Assembly: GCA_965223835.1 (NCBI GenBank)
Contig: OZ245022.1
Span: forward strand, 124,001 to 188,000
Direction: 5' to 3'
DNA: 64,000 nt
Source: CAVYXZ01 sp965223835
GTDB lineage: Bacteria > Chloroflexota > Anaerolineae > Aggregatilineales > Phototrophicaceae
This document shows, one piece after another, positions 56,816 through 64,000 of the stretch; positions within the stretch are counted from its first letter, which is position 1, and each line of letters starts with the position of its first letter. The notes beneath the pieces were generated by a model. The model was given only the letters and a program-made list of their open reading frames with translations. It was not told the DNA's origin and searched no databases. Both the position numbers and the translations under genes were made by a program.

Positions 56816-57799
56816 CTACCAGGCATACGCTTCCGGCGCTGGTCCACCGGGTCCCGGCCAGATTTCATCCAGTTTCTGCAACTGATCCGCACTCAAGTTG
56901 ATTTCTAGCGCCCGCAAACTACCGTTGAACTGGTCAACATTGCTGGGGCCGATAATTGGCGCAGTCACGACTGGATTCGCCAGCAGCCACGCCAGCGCGA
57001 CATCCGCCGGATTCTCGCCCAGATCATCGCAAAAGGCTTCATAGGCTTCAACCTGGGGCCGCAGGCGTTCGACCGTTTTTTGCATATTCTCCGAGGCACG
57101 GCGACCTTGTTCGAGTTTCTTGAGCACGCCACCCAGCAACCCACCGCCCAGCGGACTCCAGGGGATAATGCCCACGCCATAATCTTTACAGGCGGGCACG
57201 ACTTCCAGTTCAATCGTGCGTTCGTTCAGGCTATATTTACTCTGCTCGCTCACCAGCCCCATGAAGTTACGGCGTTGGGCCGCTTCGTTGGCTTTGCTGA
57301 TGTGCCACCCGGCGAAGTTGCTGCTGCCCACATAGAGGATTTTGCCCTCGCGCACCAACTGCTCCATCCCCTGCCAGATCTCTTCCCAGGGCGTATCCCG
57401 GTCGACATGATGCATCTGGTACAGGTCAATATGATCGGTGCCCAGGCGCTTGAGGCTGGCTTCACAGGCGCGTTTGATGTTCAGTGCCGAGAGTTTGCCC
57501 TCATTGGGCCAGTCGCCCATCGCCCCGTACAGCTTGGTCGCCAGTACGATTTTCTCACGCCGACCACCACCCTGCGCTAACCAGCGCCCGATAATTTCCT
57601 CCGTATGTCCGTGATGCGTGCCGGTGCCACCCCAGATGCCATAGCGATTCGCGGTATCAAAGAAATTGACCCCGGCAGCCAGCGCCGTATCCATCATGAC
57701 ATGGCTATCGGCTTCACTGGTAAACGGACCAAAGTTCATCGTGCCCAGGCACAAGCGGCTGACTTGCAACCCCGTTCGTCCCAGATAGGTATATTTCAT
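56816..57799 (-). CDS. aldo/keto reductase
   Basis: A 327-residue AKR: YTYLGRTGLQVSRLCLGTMN at the start, catalytic Tyr in FDTANRYG, Lys in VLATKLYG and His in YQMHHVDR, and the NADPH motif GPSNVDQF. ATG 57799 is chosen (GGGAG upstream, MKYTYLG). It is a tandem paralogue of the next gene with closely similar sequence throughout. Substrate unknown. Confidence 0.93.
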   Translation of the reverse strand: MKYTYLGRTGLQVSRLCLGTMNFGPFTSEADSHVMMDTALAAGVNFFDTANRYGIWGGTGTHHGHTEEIIGRWLAQGGGRREKIVLATKLYGAMGDWPNEGKLSALNIKRACEASLKRLGTDHIDLYQMHHVDRDTPWEEIWQGMEQLVREGKILYVGSSNFAGWHISKANEAAQRRNFMGLVSEQSKYSLNERTIELEVVPACKDYGVGIIPWSPLGGGLLGGVLKKLEQGRRASENMQKTVERLRPQVEAYEAFCDDLGENPADVALAWLLANPVVTAPIIGPSNVDQFNGSLRALEINLSADQLQKLDEIWPGPGGPAPEAYAW

Positions 57800-57851
57800 G
57801 TTTTGTCTCCCAAAATTTCTCGAAGCTAGTGACCAAAGACTATCAGCTTCT

Positions 57852-58829
57852 TTACCACGCATAGGCTTCCGGCGCAGAGCCACCCGGTCCCGGCCAGATT
57901 TCATCCAGTTTAGCGAGTTGCTCAGCCGTGAGTTGAATGTTCAAAGCGTTCAAATTGCCTTCAAATTGTGCCATCGTGCGCGGGCCAATAATCGGCGCGG
58001 TGACAACCGGATTCGCCAGCAGCCACGCCAGCGCCACATCTGCCGGATTCTCGCCCATCGCGGCGCAGAAATTTTCGTAGGCTTCGATTTGCGGACGCTG
58101 TTTGTCGATGCGTTCCTGCATCCGCTCACCAGCACGACGACCTTCCTCAATTTTCTTGAGCACGCCACCCAGCAAGCCCCCGGCCAGCGGACTCCAGGGG
58201 ATCAGGCCCAGGCCATAATCTTCGCACGCCGGGATCACATCCATTTCAACGGTACGGGCCGCGAGATTATACAGGCTTTGTTCGCTGACGAGGCCCAGAT
58301 AATGGCGATTCTTGGCCGCTTCGTTGGCCTTCACGATGTGCCAGCCCGCGAAATTGCTACTCCCAGCGTAGAGAATCTTGCCTTCCTGCACCAGTTGCTC
58401 CATCGCCTGCCAGATCTCTTCCCAGGGCGTGTTGCGGTCCACATGATGGAACTGATACAGATCGATATAATCGGTTTGCAATCGTTTGAGACTGGCTTCA
58501 CAGGCGCGTTTGATATTCAACGCCGACAGCTTGCTGAAATTGGGCCAGTTCTCGGTCGACATATTGCCGTTAACTTTGGTGGCAATGACGACCTTTTCCC
58601 GGCGGCCCCCGCCCTGTGCCCACCAGCGTCCGATAATCTGCTCGGTGACGCCTTCGCCCGTTTTGCGACCATAAACATTGGCCGTATCGAAAAAGTTGAC
58701 GCCTTCGTCCAGCGCTCGGTCCATGATGGCGTAACTATCGGGTTCCGTCGTGAACGGACCGAAATTCATCGTCCCCAAACACAGCGGACTCACCAGCAGT
58801 CCGGTGCGGCCTAAATAACGATATTCCAC
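57852..58829 (-). CDS. aldo/keto reductase, tandem paralogue
   Basis: A 325-residue AKR: YRYLGRTGLLVSPLCLGTMN, Tyr in FDTANVYG, Lys in VIATKVNG, His in YQFHHVDR and GPRTMAQF at the end. It shares most positions with the 56816-57799 gene, including identical C-termini (GPGG.APEAYAW), so the pair arose by duplication. It is the upstream gene; the two are 52 bases apart and probably one operon. Confidence 0.93.
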   Translation of the reverse strand: MEYRYLGRTGLLVSPLCLGTMNFGPFTTEPDSYAIMDRALDEGVNFFDTANVYGRKTGEGVTEQIIGRWWAQGGGRREKVVIATKVNGNMSTENWPNFSKLSALNIKRACEASLKRLQTDYIDLYQFHHVDRNTPWEEIWQAMEQLVQEGKILYAGSSNFAGWHIVKANEAAKNRHYLGLVSEQSLYNLAARTVEMDVIPACEDYGLGLIPWSPLAGGLLGGVLKKIEEGRRAGERMQERIDKQRPQIEAYENFCAAMGENPADVALAWLLANPVVTAPIIGPRTMAQFEGNLNALNIQLTAEQLAKLDEIWPGPGGSAPEAYAW

Positions 58830-58930
58830 AGTTCATCTCCTTCATTAACTTCAAGGGGATAGTAACAAATCGAGGGGAAATTCCCTATAGCCATTCAAGG
58901 AAACTAATCACGTCGAGTATTAATTGCTAG

Positions 58931-58960
58931 TTGCTTTAATACCTTTGTACAATCTATAAT
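58931..58960 (+). promoter_or_regulatory. retron promoter
   Basis: TTGCTT (58931-58936), 18-base spacer, perfect TATAAT (58955-58960). The predicted start at about 58967 is within two bases of the a1 arm at 58969. Confidence 0.7.
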
Positions 58961-58966
58961 CAAGGT

Positions 58967-59177
58967 CAGGACACTGGCATAATGCAATTGATTATGGCTG
59001 TCTATCTGCGGTCTTTGTGATAACAACACCTTTAAGCCCTTAGGTTTCCTAGGGCTCCGCTAGCTAGGCGACAGCTTTCTAGCTGTGCGCCTTAGTGAAC
59101 CGTTTTTGCGCTCCTTGCGTCGCTTAAACCGCTCCCCTACCGCTAGCGGAGCAGTGAGAATTCACATGCCAGTGTCC
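58967..59177 (+). ncRNA. retron msr-msd noncoding RNA (predicted)
   Basis: a1 GGACACTGGCAT (58969-58980) pairs perfectly over 12 bases with a2 ATGCCAGTGTCC (59166-59177). Between them: AGCCCTTAGG/CCTAGGGCT hairpin (59035-59056), AGGCGACAGCT/AGCTGTGCGCCT hairpin with TTCT loop (59066-59092), and an outer GTGAA/TTCAC clamp (59095-59099 with 59161-59165) beside a2. A long-range GCTCCGCTAGC/GCTAGCGGAGC pair (59054-59064 with 59142-59152) offers an alternative fold. The msr/msd border and the branching G (perhaps 58984) are inferred. Confidence 0.75.
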
Positions 59178-59213
59178 GCTCTTTCTGGTAAACACACTTC
59201 TGGTAAATGAAAT

Positions 59214-60704
59214 ATGAGTTTGGAACTCAGTGCTTCTAATGAGGAATTACGTGAACAATTTTATGCTATGGATTCATTCAATGATTTAGCAAAGATTCTA
59301 GATGTTGACATAAAAACACTGCGTTATTATGTATTTGCACGTCCCATTGCTGCAAATTACACAGATTTCAAGATATCAAAATCATCAGGTGGTTTTCGCA
59401 AGATAGCTGCTCCCGATACAAATCTAAAGATAATTCAACAAAAACTTAATCAAGTATTTCAAGCCGTTTATGCGGCAAGACTCAAGCCATCAGTACATGG
59501 ATTTGTTTATGATCGAAGCATAGTTACTAACGCTCATCCACACGTTAATTCAAGATATATTTTGAACATTGACATACGAAATTTCTTCCCGTCAATAACT
59601 TTTCGTAGAGTCCGTGGATTGTTCCATGCTAAACCATACTCATTTTCTTGGCGTCTCGCCGAAACTCTTGCAACAATCGTATGCTATAAACAGAGTTTAC
59701 CCCAGGGTGCGCCTACATCACCTGTAATTTCTAATATGATTTGCTTTACATTGGATAGCCAACTTCAGCGACTAGCAAAGAAACATGGGTGTTTTTATAC
59801 TCGATATGCTGATGATATTAGTTTCTCTACCAATCGCCTCATGTTTCCTACGGCGCTAGCAGTTCGTCAAAATACTGATAGTGGACGAGTAACTTATGTT
59901 GGAACTGAGTTGAATTCAATCATCGAGGATAATGGATTTGAGATTAATAATGACAAGGTGAGACTACAAAGTAGATTTGAAAGACAAGAAGTTACTGGCT
60001 TGATTGTGAATGAATTTACAAATGTTCGCCGTGAATACATTAATCAGCTTCGTGCTATGCTCCATGCTTGGCGTAAATATGGTTATGACAAGGCTGAAGA
60101 AGAGTATGTTCGCAAATACTACAGGCCTGATTCACGAAACCCGTATATCAAGAAACCAATCTCATTCAAGCATGTGGTGAGAGGCAAGATTGAATTTGTC
60201 GGTTCAGTACGCGGAAAAACAGATGACATTTATTTGAAGTATTTGTACCAATATAATGAACTTATAGATGAGAATTTCACACGTCCAGAAAGTAATCCTT
60301 CAAGGTTAAAAAACTTACCATATATTTTTATGAGCTATTCGCGCAAAGATCAGGCATTCGCTAAATGGCTTCACAAAACCCTGACCAATCTGGGTGCAGA
60401 AATCTGGTTCGACCAACATAGTATACGTAAAGGTTCAAACTGGAGCGAGAGTGTCCAATTAGGCCTAGAAACTGCACAAATAATGCTACTGATCGTTTCA
60501 CCATATTCGATGGAATCAAAAAATGTCCGAGACGAATGGCAGTATTTTTTGGAGCACTCGAAACCAATAATTCCATTGCAACTGCATTCTGCTGAAATGC
60601 CTTATCAGATAAGACAAATACAACATATTGACTTTACCGTAGATTATGAATCTGGTCTAAGTGAAGTCATTGAGGCACTCAGGGAGTACGAAAATCCAAG
60701 ATAA
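59214..60704 (+). CDS. retron reverse transcriptase fused to a TIR effector domain
   Basis: A 496-residue fusion. The RT (about 1-330) has the retron NAHPH motif (106-110), ILNIDIRNFFPSITF, QGAPTSPVISNM, catalytic YADD (198-201) and VTG (260-262). A linker leads to a TIR domain (~366-490) with YIFMSYSRKDQAF, IWFDQHSIRKGSNWSESV and IVSPYSMESKNVRDEW; Glu441 in RDEW is the candidate catalytic residue for NAD+ cleavage. It lies 36 bases after a2. The gene is markedly AT-rich beside its neighbours, a sign of transfer. Predicted role: phage defence by NAD+ depletion when the msDNA-RT complex is disturbed. Confidence 0.92.
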   Translation: MSLELSASNEELREQFYAMDSFNDLAKILDVDIKTLRYYVFARPIAANYTDFKISKSSGGFRKIAAPDTNLKIIQQKLNQVFQAVYAARLKPSVHGFVYDRSIVTNAHPHVNSRYILNIDIRNFFPSITFRRVRGLFHAKPYSFSWRLAETLATIVCYKQSLPQGAPTSPVISNMICFTLDSQLQRLAKKHGCFYTRYADDISFSTNRLMFPTALAVRQNTDSGRVTYVGTELNSIIEDNGFEINNDKVRLQSRFERQEVTGLIVNEFTNVRREYINQLRAMLHAWRKYGYDKAEEEYVRKYYRPDSRNPYIKKPISFKHVVRGKIEFVGSVRGKTDDIYLKYLYQYNELIDENFTRPESNPSRLKNLPYIFMSYSRKDQAFAKWLHKTLTNLGAEIWFDQHSIRKGSNWSESVQLGLETAQIMLLIVSPYSMESKNVRDEWQYFLEHSKPIIPLQLHSAEMPYQIRQIQHIDFTVDYESGLSEVIEALREYENPR

Positions 60705-60936
60705 GAAGTTATATCCAGCAACGAAAATCATATAGTTTTGCCATTTTGTAGACTGCTGCGTTTGAATATATCTTCATTACATTACACACAATGCAGAATC
60801 GGAATCGAGTCTCAATGGCACAGTGCCATCATTCATTTGCTACCTGCGGGATTCAGCCTAAATTGACTGAACAAACTACGAATTCTTGATAAAGACAAAA
60901 TTAAATTTCGTCAATTCGGGAAAATACGAAATTAAG

Positions 60937-61326
60937 TTAATCAGCTGATGATCTTGGCGGTGGAGCGCTGACGAGTTCGCCAGTTTCAGGGTCATACCGA
61001 CCGCTGAGTTCGTCAACCGTGCCTTCCCAGAGTTCTACCTTGCGGGCATACGCGGCCCGACCAATCATGTGGGCCGCAATCGGCGCGGTAATGAAAACAA
61101 AAGCAACGGTCGCGATCACGCGCGCCGCGACACCCAGTTCATTAAAATGCACCGCCGCACCCAACAGGGTAAAACTCACACCCAGGGTGACGGACTTGGT
61201 TGTGGCCGACATGCGCATAAACAAGTCTGGCATCCGCAGCAGGCCGATGGACCCGACCAGCATAAAAAACGCGCCGATGAGCAACAGAATGGCGGTAATG
61301 AGGTCGTTGATGCTTTCCACAATCAT
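60937..61326 (-). CDS. mrpG: Na+/H+ antiporter subunit G
   Basis: A 129-residue MrpG/MnhG/PhaG protein with three spans: LLLIGAFFMLVGSIGLLRMP DLF is diagnostic. ATG 61326 is chosen, one base after the mrpF stop, giving MIVESINDL. Last gene of the mrp cluster. It is an essential accessory subunit of the multi-subunit antiporter complex. Confidence 0.92.
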   Translation of the reverse strand: MIVESINDLITAILLLIGAFFMLVGSIGLLRMPDLFMRMSATTKSVTLGVSFTLLGAAVHFNELGVAARVIATVAFVFITAPIAAHMIGRAAYARKVELWEGTVDELSGRYDPETGELVSAPPPRSSAD

Positions 61327-61327
61327 A

Positions 61328-61597
61328 CTATTCGGCCCGCCGTTGTAAATACGTCGCAAACGCAATCGTGCCTAAGAACGAAATCAAGGCCAACACCGTT
61401 GCCACATCCAGAAAGACGGCCTGCTCCGTCGCAATCGCATACACCGCAATCACGCCCATCCCCAGTGTCACCATCGAATCCAGTGAAACAATCCGGTCGG
61501 GAATCTTGGGGCCACGCAGCAACCGGACCAATGACAGGATAATCGCCAATCCCAGAATGGGTAATACAATCGAACCGGCGAGCGTTGTCAACGTCAT
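61328..61597 (-). CDS. mrpF: Na+/H+ antiporter subunit F
   Basis: An 89-residue three-span protein: LSLVRLLRGPKIPDRIVSLD is the MrpF hallmark, including the conserved Asp. It overlaps mrpE by 4 bases (ATGA) and is followed by mrpG, so translation is coupled. Confidence 0.93.
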   Translation of the reverse strand: MTLTTLAGSIVLPILGLAIILSLVRLLRGPKIPDRIVSLDSMVTLGMGVIAVYAIATEQAVFLDVATVLALISFLGTIAFATYLQRRAE

Positions 61598-62067
61598 TCG
61601 AACAATTCCTTTACCCGCTTTTCAAAGCCATTTTTGATGTCTGCACGAAATTTTTCAATATCGGTGACGAACATCGCGTGAACGTACAAGACGCGTTTAT
61701 CGCTCGACACATCCAGCGACAACGTGCCCGGCGTCAGCGTAATCAGGTTGGCGAGCACAGTAATCTCAAGGTCACTGCGGATGTCCAGCGGCACGGCCAC
61801 AATCGCCGGTTTTGCATAAAGTCGTGGTGTTAACACCTCATAGGCCACACGGATATTGGATAGGAACAGTTGCCAGAAAAAATAAGCGAGAAAGCCAATC
61901 ACCTTCGGCACACGAGTCACATACGAGGCGCTGCCCAGTGCCCGCCGCGAGACCACCAGTAAGATATACCCCAGGACGAATCCACCCGCGATATTCTCTG
62001 GCGTCAGCTGTCCCGTAAGCGCGGCCCAGGCAATTGCCAGCAGCACATTGAGCAATAAAAAATTCAT
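61594..62067 (-). CDS. mrpE: Na+/H+ antiporter subunit E
   Basis: A 157-residue MrpE: N-terminal membrane spans, then the soluble ITLTPGTLSLDVSSDKRVLY typical of the family. It overlaps mrpD and mrpF by 4 bases each. Confidence 0.93.
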   Translation of the reverse strand: MNFLLLNVLLAIAWAALTGQLTPENIAGGFVLGYILLVVSRRALGSASYVTRVPKVIGFLAYFFWQLFLSNIRVAYEVLTPRLYAKPAIVAVPLDIRSDLEITVLANLITLTPGTLSLDVSSDKRVLYVHAMFVTDIEKFRADIKNGFEKRVKELFE

Positions 62068-63578
62068 CCAGTGCCTCCCAACACCGCCTGAATATACAGG
62101 TCGGGGTTCCGCAACTGCGTCGCCGCCGCCAATGCCAGCTCGACAAATGGTTCGGCCACCAGCCCCAGCACGATGGTCAAAATCATCAGACCCGCAATCG
62201 GCAACAGCAGCAAGCGCGTGGTCTGCCGGGGCATGGCACTCACCGCCGCCGTGACCGCCGTAATTTCATAGGCCGGGCTATTTTTCCAAAAGGCTTCTGC
62301 CCAGATTTTCGTCATTGAAAACAGCGTCAAGATGCTCACGGCCAGCGCGACAAAAACAATGGCATATTGCTCGATTTCCAGCCCGGCTCGTAACAACCCC
62401 AGCTTGGCCCAGAAGCCCGACAACGGCGGGATACCGCCTAACGATAATGCCGGAATCAGGAACAACACCGCCAGCAAAGGATAGCCCCGGTACAAATGGC
62501 CGAGTTGCTTGAGGTCATAGGTTCCGCCCACGATACGCGCCACGCCACTGACCATAAACAGAGCCGATTTGGTGATAATCACATGCACCATAAAATAGAT
62601 GGTTCCAGCCAGCGAACTGACGGTAAACAGGCCCAACCCCATCAGCAAATAGCCGATCTGACTCACGATATGGAACGATAGCAGGCGGCGAAAATCATAC
62701 TGGGCCACCGCACCCAACACTCCCGTGACCATCGTAAAGCCAGCGATCATCAAGATCAGGTTATGAGTAAAGGGCACGTCCTGGGTGAAAACCAGGGTAA
62801 ATGTCCGCACGAGCGCATAGACGCCCACTTTCGTCATCAGACCCGAAAACAAAGTCGTCACCGCAACCGGCGGCGTATGATAGGCAGCCGGCAACCAGAA
62901 GAAAAATGGAAAGGCAGCGGCCTTGATGCCAAATGCTACCAGGAAAAACATCGCCACAACGGGAATCAACTCGGGCCGTGAAGAGTCATTGAGTTTAAGC
63001 GCCAGATCCGCCATGTTCAGCGCCCCGGTGAGGCCATAGAGAATACCCAGTGCGCTGAGGAAAAAGGCCGAAATGAGCAGATTGAGCGCAAAATATTTGA
63101 TCGCCCCTTCAAGCTGTGCCCGCTGCCCGCCCAGGCTCAGCAACACAAATGAGGAGATCAACATCACTTCAAACCAGACATACAGGCTAAACATGTCGCC
63201 GGTCAAAAACGCGCCACACACACCCATCAACAGGAACAACACCGCCGGGTAATAGCCATATGCTTCGCGCGGAATATCGTTCATCCCGATTGAATAAATG
63301 ACGACGCCCAGCCCCATCAGCCCGGCCATGCACAGCATGATGGCGCTAAACAGATCCACCACCAGCACGATGCCAAAGGGCGCGGGCCAATTACCGATTT
63401 GCGTACTTTGGATGCCATTTTCCTGAACCGATAACACCAGGACCACTGCCACGAACAACAGGCTGACGGTCCCCACCAGCGCCAGAAAACGATGGAGTTG
63501 TCTTTGGCCCCAGTTCAAAAGCGCGATGACTGCCATTGCAAAGGGGATCAAGATTGGCAGAACGATTATGACATCCAA
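62064..63578 (-). CDS. mrpD: Na+/H+ antiporter subunit D (NuoN/MrpD family)
   Basis: A 504-residue, roughly 14-span proton-conducting transporter: LVDLFSAIMLCMAGLMGLGV, FEVMLISSFVLLSLGGQRAQ, IKAAAFPFFFWLPAAYHTPP and GGIPPLSGFWAKLGLL. The start is TTG 63578 with AGGA 7 bases upstream; the nearby ATG is out of frame. It catalyses ion exchange together with MrpA (outside the window). Confidence 0.94.
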   Translation of the reverse strand: MDVIIVLPILIPFAMAVIALLNWGQRQLHRFLALVGTVSLLFVAVVLVLSVQENGIQSTQIGNWPAPFGIVLVVDLFSAIMLCMAGLMGLGVVIYSIGMNDIPREAYGYYPAVLFLLMGVCGAFLTGDMFSLYVWFEVMLISSFVLLSLGGQRAQLEGAIKYFALNLLISAFFLSALGILYGLTGALNMADLALKLNDSSRPELIPVVAMFFLVAFGIKAAAFPFFFWLPAAYHTPPVAVTTLFSGLMTKVGVYALVRTFTLVFTQDVPFTHNLILMIAGFTMVTGVLGAVAQYDFRRLLSFHIVSQIGYLLMGLGLFTVSSLAGTIYFMVHVIITKSALFMVSGVARIVGGTYDLKQLGHLYRGYPLLAVLFLIPALSLGGIPPLSGFWAKLGLLRAGLEIEQYAIVFVALAVSILTLFSMTKIWAEAFWKNSPAYEITAVTAAVSAMPRQTTRLLLLPIAGLMILTIVLGLVAEPFVELALAAATQLRNPDLYIQAVLGGTG

Positions 63579-63644
63579 GATGGTTTCCTGTCTTCAGCCA
63601 TCAGACAATGGTCATGTCCGAAAAAATCCGCAAAGTTCATACCC

Positions 63645-63992
63645 CTAGTCATCGGTCGCCTTCATTTGATCCAGGTCATCCGTGCCGACTACCTGATAGG
63701 CACGTTTGATAAGCACGATCGCAAACGCCAGCAAGCCGAACCCAATTACGATGGCCGTTAAGATCAACGCCTGGGGCACCGGGTCGGCAAATGGCTCCGT
63801 CAGGGTAGTCGCATCCGCTGGAATCAACGGGGGTTCGGCCCGCGTCAGCCGACTGACGGTGAAAATCAATAAATTCGAGGCATAACCCATCAACGCTAAC
63901 CCGGCGATCAGTTTGACCAGACTGCGGCGCATCATCATAAACAAACCACCGGCATACAGCAGGCCCACCACCACCGCCAGCACAAAATCCAT
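63645..63992 (-). CDS. mrpC: Na+/H+ antiporter subunit C (NuoK family)
   Basis: A 115-residue three-span NuoK-like protein: LYAGGLFMMMRRSLVKLIAG and DPVPQALILTAIVIGFGLLA (conserved family end). ATG 63992 lies 9 bases from the window edge, so mrpA/B are expected just beyond. A 66-base gap separates it from mrpD. Confidence 0.93.
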   Translation of the reverse strand: MDFVLAVVVGLLYAGGLFMMMRRSLVKLIAGLALMGYASNLLIFTVSRLTRAEPPLIPADATTLTEPFADPVPQALILTAIVIGFGLLAFAIVLIKRAYQVVGTDDLDQMKATDD

Positions 63993-64000
63993 CGGTTACT

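Noticed and set aside
57798..58814. A 338-codon plus-strand open frame
   Set aside because: It lies antisense to the aldo-keto reductases, whose conserved motifs are unmistakable; the frame is a by-product of their codon bias.
59214..60704. Group II intron or DGR reverse transcriptase instead of a retron
   Set aside because: No maturase domain, no intron ends, no template/variable repeat; NAxxH and VTG motifs plus the a1/a2 repeat fit retrons.

Overview
The window reads as a chromosomal segment of a free-living bacterium with roughly 55% GC genes. It is probably a Chloroflexota (Anaerolineae-like) member. The hints are a LuxR regulator with an N-terminal ATPase, many GAF/PAS kinases, MGT-type glycosyltransferases, two MlrC-like M81 peptidases, a glucuronokinase-like GHMP kinase and an unusual oligopeptide-type binding protein. 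This is inference from gene content; there is no rRNA or marker set here to settle it. No tRNA, rRNA or CRISPR array was seen.

Layout. 0-9 kb: a sugar activation pair (GHMP kinase, galU), a membrane hydrolase with a DUF6544-like partner, acetyltransferases including a broken duplicate, a CBS protein, an enolase-superfamily enzyme and a phytanoyl-CoA dioxygenase. 9-19 kb: M81 peptidase, CoA-transferase, cupin, LuxR-ATPase regulator, AI-2E family exporter, a stand-alone receiver, and a Rieske/amidohydrolase pair. 19-30 kb: a signalling block (NarL-type regulator with a divergent GAF kinase, two CBS proteins, a hybrid kinase ending in an FHA domain, a 5TM-PAS kinase), interrupted by an IS630-family element that appears to carry a passenger gene. 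30-45 kb: an apparently circularly permuted solute-binding protein, glycerol metabolism (glpK, glpD), a SWIM protein, a tyrosine phosphatase, an SDR/DUF2867 protein, a sulfatase and a small membrane-protein/XRE cluster. 45-58 kb: nitrilase, a VOC/MarR pair with a clear operator, a second M81 peptidase, a RelE-like toxin pair, SIS, Uma2, a GH3 enzyme, an oxidoreductase, a cold-shock gene with twin terminators, and tandem aldo-keto reductases. 58.9-60.7 kb: an AT-rich island holding a retron whose reverse transcriptase is fused to a TIR domain. 60.9-64 kb: the mrpC-G part of a Mrp Na+/H+ antiporter operon, continuing beyond the right edge.

The main biological find is the retron. A TATAAT promoter is placed so that transcription would start at the first base of a 12-bp a1 arm. 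The perfect a2 complement lies about 190 bases later, hairpins lie between, and 36 bases after a2 an RT gene begins with the retron NAxxH, YADD and VTG motifs and a C-terminal TIR effector domain. Second is the binding protein at 30.5-32.1 kb: the segment that normally opens the mature SBP_bac_5 fold sits at its C-terminus. Third is the IS630-type element, with 18-bp perfect outer repeats, TA flanks, a canonical A AAA AAG slippery site and an NTF2-like passenger. A MarR operator overlapping a well-formed promoter, and a response regulator that seems to start at CTG inside the end of glpD, are also worth checking.
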